Positions 48,134-59,556 of a stretch of DNA of 64,000 nucleotides are shown one piece after another. This DNA comes from Elephas maximus indicus. Taxonomy: Eukaryota; Chordata; Mammalia; Proboscidea; Elephantidae. The notes beneath the pieces were generated by a model, which did no database searches, was not told the DNA's origin, and saw nothing but the letters and a program-made list of their open reading frames with translations. Each line of letters begins with the position of its first letter. The stretch's first letter is position 1. Where the stretch lies: contig NC_064830.1 in assembly GCF_024166365.1 (NCBI RefSeq), forward strand, positions 91,752,968 through 91,816,967, written 5' to 3'. A program made the position numbers and the translations under genes.

Positions 48134-48314
48134 CAAAACCCAGTTGCCGTCAAGTTGATTTTGACTCACAGCAACCCTATAGAACAGAGTAGAACTGCCC
48201 CATAGGGTTTCCTAAGCTGTAATCTTTATGAAGGCAGGCTCCCACGTCTTTCTTCCAAGTAGCTGGTGGGTTCGAACTGCAGCCAAGTGCTTAACCACTG
48301 CCCCACCAGGACTC
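48134..48314 (-). repeat. AfroSINE
   Basis: Minus-strand long form, lacking the ctgaccttttggttagc part (gggttcgaactgcagccaag is joined directly). Confidence 0.85.
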
Positions 48315-48855
48315 CTGATTGCATTGGGCAAATCTCCTGCAAAAGAACTCTTTAAAGTGTTGAAAAGCAAAGGAGACACTTTCAGGACTAAGATGTGTCT
48401 GACCCCAGCCAGGGTATTTTCAGTCACCTCATATGCATGCAAAAGCTGGACAATGAATAAGGAAGACCAAAGAAGAATTGATGCATTTGTACTATGGTGT
48501 TGGCAAAGAATATTGAACATACCATGGAGTGCCAGAAGAATGAACAAGTCTATCTTGGAAAAATTATACCCAGAATGCTCCCTAGAAGCAAGTATGGCAA
48601 GAATTTCTCTCATTTAGTTTGGGCATGATATCAGGAGGGACCAATCCCTGGAGAAAGACACCATGCTTGTTAAAGTAGAGGTTCAGTGAAAAAGACAAAG
48701 ACCCTCGATGAGAGGGATTGACATAGTGGCTGCAACAACGAGCCCAAACAGCAAAGATTGTGAGGCTAGCACAAGACTGGCAACATTTCATTCTGCTATA
48801 CATAAGGTCGCTATGAATCAGAACTGACTCAATGGCACCTAACAACAACAACAAC
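48315..48855 (+). mobile_element. RTE LINE 3' part
   Basis: Starts in the late RT region (gcattgggcaaatctcctgc) and runs to the 3' end aatggcacctaacaacaaca. Translation has CKSW, a form of the conserved C-terminal YACESW, with frameshifts. 5'-truncated. Confidence 0.82.
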
Positions 48856-49742
48856 GACAAACAGGGAAGGCCTCTGGATATTAGTCAGAGCCTCTGAAGG
48901 AAACAACCACTCAAACAGGTAATTGAGGAGAGTTTTGAGTGGGCGTAGTTTAGAGAAAGCAATCAAAGATGGTGAGACACCCTGGGCCTAGCGGCAGGCC
49001 TGAAGGAACAAGGGAAGGGAATCATTACTAGAACCCTGAGGGAACTGTAGCGACAGAAGAGGGTACCCACCAGCAAGGGGCAGTGGCCCGTAGAGAGGCA
49101 TACCCAACCTGCCTATCAGGAAGGCAGCCAAGGAATGAATATGGTCACCTGCTCTCCCCTTGCCCTCCTCCTTTGGGGCCTCCCATTGTCTGAACCAGAA
49201 ACCAGACAGCAAAAGAGATCATGGGTGCCATCCACCAATGCCAGAAATCTCTTCCATCTGATTTCTTCCAAGGCACAGAGAGAAATCAGGCAAAGGGCTC
49301 AGTAGGAATGTCTTCAAGAAGATGAAGTAACAGAACACCTGATATATCTGACGATGAAAGAATGAAAAGTACACAGATAACAAAGCAAATTAAAAAATAA
49401 TAATGATTAGTTTTAGTTTCAGTGAAAATCAGAAGTCCTACAGAAAAGGAAGTGTAGTCATAGACTCTACTTCCTGTGGCTGAGGCTAGCTCATAACTCA
49501 GCTGAGAATTACTATTTAATCAAATAATGTAAACACCAAACATTGGTCCAAATCAAAATTATGGTGTACAGTTGAAATAATTCTATATAAATTATGATAG
49601 AACTATATAGGGGAAAAGGAGAAGATGGAAGTGTAAGGGTTCTAAAACCTCAATTTCAATAGTAGGAAGTGAATATTTTTTTTTTTTTAAAGCAGCAAAA
49701 TCAAGTAACAACAGTATAAGCATGTTTTTGAGAAATATAAGG
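48856..49742. other. Unassigned intronic DNA
   Basis: No exon or named repeat seen. An oligo(T) run occurs near 49676-49688. Confidence 0.35.
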
Positions 49743-50236
49743 TGTTGAATAACTTTTAAGAGTTAAAACAATGGTAGAGCTTTATTAATTGATCGTATTA
49801 TTTGCAAATTGGACAAGACACAGTATGAGACTGGGTGTTATACCTGAGATGAGACAGTATGGAGTTTTTATAGTCCAAGGAACAAAAAAAAATGTCAGGG
49901 AAGTCTAAGTGGTTTTGGCGAGTCTTTTGGATGTTTATCAAGCTGTCCCTTGAAATCCTTTCTTCTTTAAAATTTTATTTGGCTAAGACAACACAGGTCT
50001 CCAAAGGTCAGCGCCTGCTGAGCAGGATCCCAGATAGCCAGGTGTCTGCCTGTCTGGAATGTAGGTGTTAAAGACCAGGAACTGTTAATTATGCATAAAT
50101 CTACAGAAACAAGCTAATTACTATTTCTAACAGTTAGGTTACTCATTATCTTAAAATTTTGCCCTGGGAAACCAGATAGCAGCCATGCTCTTCTGGCCTT
50201 GGCATAAGTGACTCCATCTTGTTTTTAGCTTTCACA
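49743..50236 (-). repeat. ERV 3' LTR
   Basis: Reads TGTGAAAGC...TTCAACA on the minus strand, with AATAAA present. Preceded on the minus strand by a purine-rich tract (about 50240-50256, aaatgggggagaggc), the expected plus-strand primer. By eye, roughly one position in six or seven differs from the 5' LTR in the part I aligned. Confidence 0.85.
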
Positions 50237-50256
50237 ACTGCCTCTCCCCCATTTGA
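50237..50256 (-). other. ERV polypurine tract
   Basis: On the minus strand, aaatgggggagaggcagt lies directly before the LTR start. This is the usual position for the polypurine primer of plus-strand DNA synthesis. Confidence 0.65.
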
Positions 50257-51630
50257 TCGAGCCTCCACTAGGAGGTGTTTATTGCTCACTCACAATGGAC
50301 AAACCTTTCTTCTGCAAGGTCTTTTACATCTTGTTGACCATTCTGTCATTTACCTTATTTTAGTGTTGTCACTTTACCTTGCATTTATTTTTGTCACCTT
50401 GCCATGCTATTAGGCCTCATCTTTAAGGTGAGTCATTTTAGGGTTTTATTAGGGGAAGGCTGAGGTTAAACATGAGGAACTCCTTGGCCAGCCCGAAGGA
50501 CATTAACCAATACCTGTATATCAAAGGGCAAAAAGGTACACATAACTTTTTTGTTAAAAAGTATGAGTGATGAACCTCAGTTTATCTGCAGGGCGAGTAG
50601 GTTTAGGTACACAACATTCTGTTGAGGTACAGTCGTGCACTGCATAACGTCCATTCGGGAAACGTTCAACTGCATATGTCCATGGTCCCATAAAGTTATA
50701 ATAGAGTTCAGAAATCCTGATGGAAGAATGGGACGTAACTGATGTAAACAGATGTAGCAAACGCAACAGCTTCCAGCAGGCAACCTGTGTATATCATGTC
50801 TCTTGTATACAACACGATTGCACTGCTAGGTGTACAGTACACACATAACTTATAATACATGTCTTTATAGTCGTAATAAACACTTGTGTTACTGGTATAT
50901 GTACATACTGTACTTTCTACCATTATTTTAAAGTGAATTTTTCCTACTTACAAGAAAGTTTACCATGTAACAGCACATGTTTCGACTTGTAGGCAATGGC
51001 ATCCAATCTCGTGTATCGTGCATCTCTTGAGTGTTGTAGCGTTATCTCTCTTTTTGATTTTCTTTTGAAAGTATTACCGTGAAGTACATCATGCTTCCCA
51101 AACGCAGCAAAACCAGTGCTGGTGACAGCAGCAGCAAGAGGCAGATGAGAAGATGGGTTTGGAAGAGAAAGGAAAGGTTATTAAACAACATGAAGGTAGA
51201 AAAGCAGTGAATGCAATTGCTCGCGATTTAGGCATGTCGCACTCAACAATCACGAAGATTCTCAAAAACAAAGAAAAAATCCCCCAAACTGTTAAAGGAT
51301 AGGTGCCACTGAAAGTTACAAGGCTAACAAAAATGCAAGAGGACCTATGTCAGATGTGGAGAAATTACTAATGATGTGGATTGAGAAACAAACACAAAAG
51401 CGAATCCGTCTCCACTCGTTGATGATCACTGCTAAGGCATGAAGGTTGTTCAAGATGCTTAAAGAGAAAGCAGGACCAGACAATGATGTTGAGTTTAGTG
51501 CTAGCTCTGGGTGATTCAATGCTTCAGACAATGTTTTTCACTGAATAATGTGAAAATGAGTGGTGAATTTGTGAGTTCCGATGCAAAGGCAGCAGAAGAA
51601 TTTGTTGAAACCTTAGATAAACCAATTATA

Positions 51631-51780
51631 AAAACCAAAAACCAAACCCATTGCCATTGAGTCGATTCCAACTCCTAATGACCCTATAGGGCAGGGTAGA
51701 ACTACCCTGTAGAGTTTCCAAGGAGCACCTGATGGGTTTGAACTACCAACCTTTTGGTTAGTAGCCGTAATACTTACGGA
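51631..51780 (-). repeat. AfroSINE in Tigger
   Basis: Minus-strand copy (cattgccattgagtcgattcc to gttagtagccgtaatactta), cutting the transposase remnant just before the DDE region. Confidence 0.87.
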
Positions 51781-53237
51781 GGTTATTTGCCCCAGCAAAA
51801 TTTTAATGTGGACGAAGCCTCCTTATTCCAAAAGTGATTGCCTGAAAGGACCTTCATCCATAAGGAGGCCAAGTCAATGCCAGGTTTTAAGGCTTTTAAA
51901 GACAGTAACAGTGTTGTTAGAAGGCAACGTTGCTGGCTACAAGTTAAAGCCATTTGATATTTGCCATGGTGAAAACCCCAGGGCTTTCAAGGACATTAAC
52001 AAACACACCTTACCAGTTTATGGCAGATGCAATAAAAAGTCCTGGATGACACAAATGCTGTTTCAGGTTGTCCTTCTCAATTGCTATGCCAGTGAAATGG
52101 AGACATACTTCTCAGAAGAAGACATACCTTTCATGATTTTGCTAATTGTAGAAAATGCTCCAGAGTATCCCCCTTTCACTGGTGACCTCCACCCCAACAT
52201 CAAAATGGTGTTTCTCCCACCAAACACCACCTCTTTAATCCAGCCAATGGACCAAGGGGTTATTGCAACATTCAAGGCCTATTACCTGAGGAGGTCCTTT
52301 GCTCAGGCTGTTGCTGCAACCAAGACTCTAGCAAGACACTGATGTAGTCAGTTCTGGAAGGAGCACACCATTTACCACTGCATAAAGAACCTTTTCTGGG
52401 CCTGGGATGATGTAAACAAAGAGTGCATGAATAGAAAAAAATATTGAAGTGATATGTTCATGACTTTAAGAGATTTGAAAAGGATGATGAGATTGCAAGG
52501 ATTAATAGAGCTGTTGCCAACATGGCAAACAACAACCTGAACCTAGGCATAGATGATGAGGATGTTGAAGACCTCCTAACAAATGAAGAGTTGCTGGAGC
52601 TAGAGCAAGAACAAATAGCTGAAGAAGAGGCAAGTAAAAAAGGAAACTGCAGAAGGAGAAGATCAGATGCAGAAGAGGTTCAGTGTTAAGGGGTTAGCCA
52701 AATTCTTTGCAGACCTTAAAGCTTGCTGAAAAGTGCTGAAGAGATGGACCCAAACACTCAACGCTTTGCACTGATAGAAAGGGATGCAGTGTTTGCTGCA
52801 TATCTAGAAATTTATGAAGAAAAGAAAAAGCAAACTAGGTAAACAACACTGGACATATTCCTGAAGAAGCCAACACCTCCCCGAGAAGACCTTCAGCCAA
52901 GTCCTTCAGGCATTACAGGAGCTGATATCGTCATTGTTGGTGACAGTTCATCAATGGAGGTTATTTGACCTCAAAGTCTTCCAGTGGAACAAACACTATG
53001 AGGAAGTTGAGAACACTGACATGGATGGTCCTGACCCTCTTTGTCAAATTGTGTGTGACATAGGCTGAGAAAGCAATTATAGAAAAAAGTTTAAACTGTG
53101 AAAAAAAAGAATTTAAAAGTTTCAAATGAAATTTACGTTCTAAAATTTTTTTTTAAATTTATAAAGTAGCCTAAGGTTAGTTTATAGAAATAAAATAAGA
53201 AAAGTATTTATTGTACATACAGCTGTACAGTATATTA

Positions 53238-53432
53238 TGCTTGGTAGAGGTTCAGTGAAAAAGAAGAAGACCCTCAATGAGATGAATTGAGACAGTGGTT
53301 GCAACAACAACGGGCTCAAGCCTAACAACTGTCATGGGGATGGCGCAGGACCAGGCAATGTTTCATTCTGTTGTACATAGGTTCACTATGAGTTGGAACC
53401 GATTTTGTGGCATCTAACAACAACAACAACAG
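53238..53432 (+). mobile_element. RTE 3' end in Tigger
   Basis: About 195 bp of RTE 3' sequence (tgcttggtagaggttcagtg to gtggcatctaacaacaacaa), 5'-truncated. Confidence 0.8.
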
Positions 53433-53989
53433 TAATTTAGTGTAAGTTCAGTATCTTGTACAACACAGAACTGTAACGGCAACAGCCTCCAGACTCACCC
53501 AACACTATGTTAGCCCTGCAAGCTCCAATTGTGGTAAGTACAGATTACATATTAGTCCATGTACACAGTAGTATGTATTTATTATGTATTATTATAAAGT
53601 ATTAACCTACTTAGCCCATATTACTATTATATTATAATATGTACAATTATATTATGTATGCAGTATGAACTTACTTAGCCCATATATTATGTTGGCAGAC
53701 ACATTAGCTGAAATACAGTACTGTATGTGTACAGTATCTTGGCTATTTAGTCAGTACAGATACACCACAGTATCCCATATAACTTCGCTAAGTATGTATA
53801 TAATATGGTGTTTGCACGAAGTCCAAGTCACATAATGCCCTATTTCACAGAATGTACTGTGGATGTTAAGCTACACATGACTGTATAATATTTGATTAGC
53901 ATTTCATAATTATAAAGATACATAGAAAGATGAACAGAAACAAAGGAAAATGAGTATTTTTTTTTCTTCTACCACCCACCCCAAGAACC

Positions 53990-54860
53990 AAACTAGGTGT
54001 TTAGAATTTCAGATAAAGAGGGAACAGGATCATTGATGTTTGACACTATGCATTGCATATGGGAGACATAGTGAGTGATGTTAGCACTGTTATCAGGAAT
54101 ATAAACACAACCATCAGTTTTAATGATGGCACAGGTGCCTCCTTGTGCAGCAGTAAGGATGTCAAGGGCTATTTGGTTTTGAAGAACTCCCTGTCTCATC
54201 GTAGTCATTTCAGTGTTCGTTTCTTGGAGCCCATGGGCGGAATCATTTAAAGCACTCTGAATATATTTAGTCAGAACCTCTACATGTCTTATAACATTCT
54301 CTAGACTTATCTGGGTATGAAAATAGAAGCTAAATGATCATTCCAACGAAATACAGATTTGAACCATTGAGCTCTTAAGAAGGGGATATTAGCTGGAAGC
54401 GGCAACTCCACCTTGGGTCCAGCTGAATCCTATAGTATATCTGCAAATCCATCCAGGTGGAAGCCAAGGCCAAAGGTTAGAGCCACATAACCAGTATTTG
54501 TCGTTTGGAGCTAACCGGTAATAGCCTTGGCATTGCAACCAATCGGTGGCAAACCAAATGGTAGCTGAAAGAGAAATAGTGGCTTTACAATCAGAGCTTT
54601 GAAGCCCTGGATGTCTCTGGTAGTCTTTGGATCATGTTGTTTGTTATGGTTGGCTTGTTCCCAGTAGAGAGAGAAACTGTTTGACTTAACCTCCCTGCTG
54701 TAGGTGTCGGCCAAACAAAATTGTCCCATGCTTGTCGGTAGGGGGCTCTAATACGGGAGGTGCTATTTAATGATTTTTGAAGGGATGTTATAAATCTTCC
54801 TTGAGCAAACATAAAGGCTAAGGCCTGAATGCTACTTAGATAAAATGTCAACTAGTGTCC
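53990..54860 (-). pseudogene. ERV env remnant
   Basis: Minus-strand translation around 54110-54210 resembles a retroviral transmembrane subunit, with the phrase LQNQIALDIL followed by a Cys-X7-Cys segment. Upstream pieces (54511-54851) look like the surface/transmembrane junction region. Frames are interrupted, and the C-terminal end is separated by the Tigger insertion. Not functional. Confidence 0.6.
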
Positions 54861-55211
54861 TTTGTTCAATAGGCCAGTGAGCAAGAGAAGGTTTTGGTAT
54901 GGTAGGATTAGTTAGGACACCTGATTCTTCCTTAAATTCTTTAATTAATAAATCAAGATCTGTCTAGTCTGCCCATTTTAAGAGGGACACCCATCAAGGA
55001 AGTCCCAACTGGCTAGAAATAGGCAGGGCTGCACAGATCTAACAAGCAGTTCGTTTAAAACGATGAGCGTATCAGCCCAGGTTAAAAAGTCATTTGTAGA
55101 AGAATAGAAATTAAGAAACCTGGTAGAGTTTTTTTTTTAGGTAGAGTTAGGAAAATAGCCATATTAAAATAATATATTTTAGTCATTTTTAACTTGACAA
55201 ATAACCTGTTA

Positions 55212-55366
55212 AAAACCAAACCAGTTGCCCTCGAGTCATTTCCTACTCATAGGAACCTCATAGGACAGAGTAGAACTGCCCCTCAGGGTTTCCGAGGAGT
55301 GGCTGGTGGATTCGAACTGCTGACCTTTTGGTTAGCAGCCAACCACTTAAGCATTGTGCCACTTGA
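55212..55366 (-). repeat. AfroSINE in ERV
   Basis: Minus-strand copy; flanking acttgacaaata occurs at both sides (about 55192 and 55363), giving a target duplication of about 12 bp. Confidence 0.9.
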
Positions 55367-55759
55367 CAAATAGTTTTAAATCCTCAGTGGGACTGCTTTC
55401 TCAAGGGAAAGGTAAGGCTCTTTTTAATTGAAATAAAATCCCCTTTGGCTTGGCTGTACAAGGCTTAGCACGTAGGACAGGGTAAGATCACTTCCAGCAA
55501 GGTTATAAACTGTTTTTTAATTGATGTCTTTTCCAATAGATGGATTCTCCAAGCAGCAGGTCCTTAGAGTCCTGGGAGCCTAAAGAAAGCATAGTGCATT
55601 AATGATTTAAGAAGATCTAGCTGAGTTATATTTGGACCTATAAATTTAACACAAGGCAAAATTGTTGGGCTTTGGTAACAATTTTATAGGGTGTGAGTTT
55701 ATGTTTTTTAAAGAGAGTTGCCCTTAGGTTCAGTAAAACTAAAGGAAGAACATTAGTCT

Positions 55760-56290
55760 AAGACAGCTTTAAAGAACTATAAAGTTTAGCTATCTGATTC
55801 TTAACAATTCCATTTGTTCTGTCTACCAACCCAGAAGACTGAGGATGGTAAGGGCAATAGAATCATTGATGAATGGGAAAGACTTGACATAATTCTTGAA
55901 TTTTTTGCCCTGTGAAGTGTGTTGCTCGATCACGATGCAATTCTGCAGGAACACCCCAACATGGAATGATATTTTCTAAGAGCTTTTTTGCCATAAAAGT
56001 AGCAGCTGCTTTTCTGCAAGGAAAAGCTTCTACTCAGTGAGAAAACGTACAGATCATTATTAAAGCGAACTGATAACACAGAGAAGGGGGGCAATTGGAT
56101 GAAATATGTTTATCATAGTAACGTAGGCCCTGAAGGCTGTAGAAAACGACCAGGGGAAGGATTTTTTTTAAGTTTCTTCCAGGATTAAACAAAGGACAGG
56201 TGGGACAAGTCTTGGAAACATCTGTAGTGGCTTTTTTAAATTTGCCCCGCCAAGAGTTTTGCATATTTTGTATCATTTTATCCATAGCAT
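55760..56290 (-). pseudogene. ERV integrase remnant
   Basis: Minus-strand pieces include a zinc-finger-like CPTCPLFNPG and, further on, the catalytic-core phrase YHPQSSG with DRATHFTGQ upstream. Stops break the frame. Confidence 0.7.
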
Positions 56291-56879
56291 AATGACTTGC
56301 TTCACGTAACAGACAAAGAGTTGAATAGTGTAAGGATGAGGAAAGGACAATTCTCTTATTTGGTCTAATCCATAACCCAGATGTTGGGTCTATTGTGCAT
56401 CCTTTCCTTTGTCCATAAAACTTTTTCCCAAGGTTCTGCGTGTTTTTGTTGGGTTATTAAATCATCTTTTGAAAACTGAGAAATTTTATTAAGTTGTGGC
56501 TCAGTTATTTCTGACAGCAGGATTCTATTTTCACAAATTTAGGTAGCTGCCTTTTTTGCCATACAATTTGCAAAATTATTTAATTTCTATAGATTTAAGT
56601 TCCTTTTAGTTGGCTTGTATTTTAATAATGGCCAGTCCTATTGGTAATAATAATGTATCTCATAGTTCCTTAATGAGCTGGCTATTTTTAATTTCAGTTC
56701 CAGCTAATGTTAAAAATCTCTTTGTTCCTATAACAGTCCAAAATCATGAATAACTCTAATCACATATCAACTGAATAAATATTGGCTGTTTATGCAGGCT
56801 CAAGTCATAGCAGATAGCTCTGCTTGCTGGGCTGAAGTGGCTTTAGGGAGGGGTCCCATCTTTATTACTTTAGTAGGGG

Positions 56880-57160
56880 AGACTACAGCATAGCCAGCCT
56901 AAAATTTGGAGGAGTTTGGGGAAGGTTTAAGATATGACCCATCTACAAACAAAACAAGGTCAGGATTTCTTAAAGGCGTTTCTTGTAAATCAGGCCTGGG
57001 AGTTAGTAATTTTTCACTAAAATTTAGGCAGTCGTACGTCAGCTCAGATGAGTCTGTGACAGGTAGTAAAATGGCTGGATTTAGGGCTTTGACATGCTGA
57101 ATGTGAATGTGAGGAGAGGAAAATAGAATAGCTTCATAGACAGCCATTCACATGGTGGAT
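56880..57160 (-). pseudogene. ERV RNase H remnant
   Basis: Minus-strand open stretch of 82 codons containing LVLFVDGSYL, the first catalytic-Asp motif of retroviral RNase H. Isolated by frameshifts. Confidence 0.65.
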
Positions 57161-57360
57161 GTGTGCTAAGTTGCCACAGAATTTAACAAAGCATCAACTG
57201 CTTGGAGAACAAAAATATAAAGATTTTTCCCCGTTGTATATCAGCTGTGTTTTCTATTAATTTTACAGTGCTTGTGGTAGCTCCCAAGCAAAGGAGATAG
57301 GCACAAGCCACCAGATCTAGTTCCAAACTATAATATTCTACAGGCCTTTGTTGAACGTTA

Positions 57361-57398
<38 letters not shown>
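57361..57398. repeat. (GT)n microsatellite
   Basis: About 18 GT units within the ERV pol region. Confidence 0.95.
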
Positions 57399-57399
<1 letters not shown>

Positions 57400-57639
57400 G
57401 CACTCTAAGGCTAGTCCCTTGTCTCTCATGAATGAACAGTGAGAAATCTGAATTATAATTGGGATATCCTAAAGCCAGAGCAGGGTGCAGGGCACCTTTT
57501 AAATTATCAATAGCTTTATTTTCATTTGAGCTCAGAATCAGGGGATTGGGTGTATTTTTCCTTAATAATTTTTATAAGAGTTGAGCTATTAATGAGACAT
57601 TTGGAATCTCTGACAATAACTACAAAAAAAAAAAAAAAA

Positions 57640-57690
57640 AGCCAAACCCTTTGCCATCGAGTCGATTCTGACTCATAGTGACCCTATATA
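57640..57690 (-). repeat. AfroSINE fragment
   Basis: Only the tail end (ccatcgagtcgattctgactc) after an A-rich run. Confidence 0.7.
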
Positions 57691-57699
57691 GCCACACAA

Positions 57700-58330
57700 C
57701 CCCCAAAAATCCTCTCAGTTGCCTCTTGGTTTTAGGAGGCGGACAGTTAAAGATTGCTGTTTTCCAGCGGGGTCTAATGTGATACCTTCAACAGAAAGAA
57801 GGTGACTCAAATATTTAACTTGAATAGTGGTCAGCTGGAGTTTTTTTTTTTTTTTTTTTTTAGTATGTATGTCCCTATGAGATAACTGGATAAGTAAAAA
57901 CATGCTGTCAGAAATATAATCAGCTTGAGTTGTAGAGCAAAGTAAAAGATCATCAATATATTGTATAAGGACTGATTTCTGAGGGAATTGCAGATGTAAG
58001 TCTGCATGAAGAACCTGAAAAAAATAGCTGGGGGACTAAGCGAAACCTTGGGTCATGACAGTCTAAGTAAATTATTGATTGTTCCAAGTGAAAACAAACA
58101 TTGACTACCTGGATGTACCAGGATGTTAAAGAATGTACGGTATAAAGCTATTACTGTAAAGTAAGTGGGTTTAACAAATATTTTAAAAACCCACTGCCGT
58201 CGAGATTTTAGCTAATAATAAATGGGGCTTAGGGACTACAGGGAATCTGGGTATCACTATTTGGTTTCTTGTCCTTAAATATTGAATAAATCTCCAACCT
58301 TGATTGTTAGATTTTCACACTGGGAACACA
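57700..58330 (-). pseudogene. ERV reverse transcriptase remnant
   Basis: Minus-strand translation contains the catalytic YIDDLL at 57943-57960. Further on is the connection-region phrase VKYLSHLLSVEGITLDP. The catalytic motif is intact, but frameshifts, a T20 run at 57841-57860 and SINE pieces break the frame. Confidence 0.78.
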
Positions 58331-58367
58331 GGAGTGTTCCAAGGAATAGTGGCGGGGAGGGGGGTAC

Positions 58368-58508
58368 CGAAGAAAACCAAACCCATTACCATCGAGTCAA
58401 TTCCAACTCATAACGACCCTATGAGTAGAACTGCCCCACAGGGTTTCCGAGGAGTGGCTGGTAGATTTGAACTGCCGACCTTTTGGTTAGCAGCTGTAGC
58501 TCTTAAGC
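58368..58508 (-). repeat. AfroSINE in ERV
   Basis: Minus-strand copy (ccattaccatcgagtcaattcc to agcagctgtagctcttaa), with its head truncated. A 20-base tail scrap lies at 58186-58206. Confidence 0.85.
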
Positions 58509-59028
58509 TATTGTTAATTTAGAGACAGTATCTTTTAAAGAAGCCAATTTAGACTCTTTTGTCTCTTAGACGCTTTTAAGTATTAATTAAAATATGCATC
58601 CCATTGAGCTTGTTTAATTTTAGATCCTCAAGATTCTAATTTATTGTGCAGAAAAACAAGCTTGTCCAAGGAGAAAACTCCCCATAATGGCCACTGATTC
58701 TCTAAACTGTTTTTTGTTAGAGTGAGTCAGAAAGACAAAAACAAACATGACCCAGGCCCCTAGGTCTTGATCACATGATGAGCTGGTGTGCCCAGGGGCA
58801 CATCTCAAGCTCCCTTAGAGTTTTTACTAGCCATCATGACCCCAGTTTTAAACTTTTGAAGTTGACAACCCAAACACAAATTTAAAAATAAATCTCAGAG
58901 AGCTAGTATACCAAGTGTGGAGATGAAAAGCCAATCAGCTCAGCTGGTACCGAATCATGCCCAGTGAAATCCGAGCTGTCACAGAGGATTCAGCATCCTA
59001 AGGATCCCACTTCTTCGGACAACAGAAA

Positions 59029-59556
59029 CGTTGAATAATTTCTAAAGCTCAAAAGAAAAAGTTAAAACAATGCTAGAGATTTATTAGTCGATCATACAAT
59101 TCTCAAATTGGACAACATACAGTATGAGACTAAGTGTTGCACCTGAGATGAGACAGTATGGGGTTTTTATAGTCCAAAAGGAACAAAGAAAGTCAAGGAA
59201 GTTATAAGTGGTTTCGATGAGTCTTTTGAATATTCATCAAAACATCTCTGCAAATTTTTCTTCCTCAGAATTGTGTTTGGCTAAGAAGACAAGTGTCGAC
59301 GGGTCAGTGCCTGCTAATCAGGCTCCCAGATAGCCAGGCATCTGCCTGTCTGGAATGCAGAAGTTAAAGAGTTAAAAAAAAGAAAAAAAAAAGAGTAGGA
59401 ACTGTTAATTATACATACATCGCCAGAAACGAGCAAATAACCATTTCTAAAAGTTAGGTTACTCATTATCTTAAACTTTTGCCCTGTGAAACCAGGTAGC
59501 AGCCATGCTCTTCTGGGCTTGGCACAAGTGACTCCATCTTGATTTTAACTTTCACA
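59029..59556 (-). repeat. ERV 5' LTR
   Basis: Homologous over its length to 49743-50236. It is longer because of an A-rich expansion near 59375-59395. AATAAA is present on the minus strand. Confidence 0.85.

Larger units (their letters stand above)
50630..53883 (+). mobile_element. Tigger (pogo-type) DNA transposon, inactive
   Basis: Inverted ends (cagtcgtgcactgcataacg at the left; complement of cagtcatgtgtagcttaac at the right) are flanked by TA (50628-50629 and 53884-53885), the Tc1/mariner/pogo signature. Plus-strand transposase remnants include a CENP-B-like helix-turn-helix part (VNAIARDLGMSHSTITKIL, about 51210-51265). The DDE region lies in the open stretch 51806-52342 (HPNIKMVFLPPNTTSLIQPM). 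The usual catalytic Asp in the LLLDNAP-type motif is Glu (IVENAP, codon at 52151). Many stops. A SINE and an RTE piece are inserted. Confidence 0.85.
49743..59556 (-). mobile_element. Endogenous retrovirus, minus strand, degenerate
   Basis: Proviral relic. The 5' LTR is on the right (59029-59556) and the 3' LTR on the left (49743-50236). Between them, in minus-strand order, are an RT piece, RNase H, integrase and env remnants. All are broken by stops, frameshifts and SINE insertions. There is too little room between the 5' LTR and RT for gag and protease, and I see neither. The primer-site region (about 59003-59026) resembles a tRNA-Leu-type site with an insertion. The pol type looks gammaretrovirus-like (class I). 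The 3' part is split by a Tigger transposon. No target duplication is evident. It cannot be infectious. Confidence 0.82.

Noticed and set aside
51806-52342. 178-codon open frame as a functional domesticated transposase
   Set aside because: It lacks the N-terminal half, the catalytic Asp is Glu, and stops and a SINE lie directly upstream. It is a Tigger relic.
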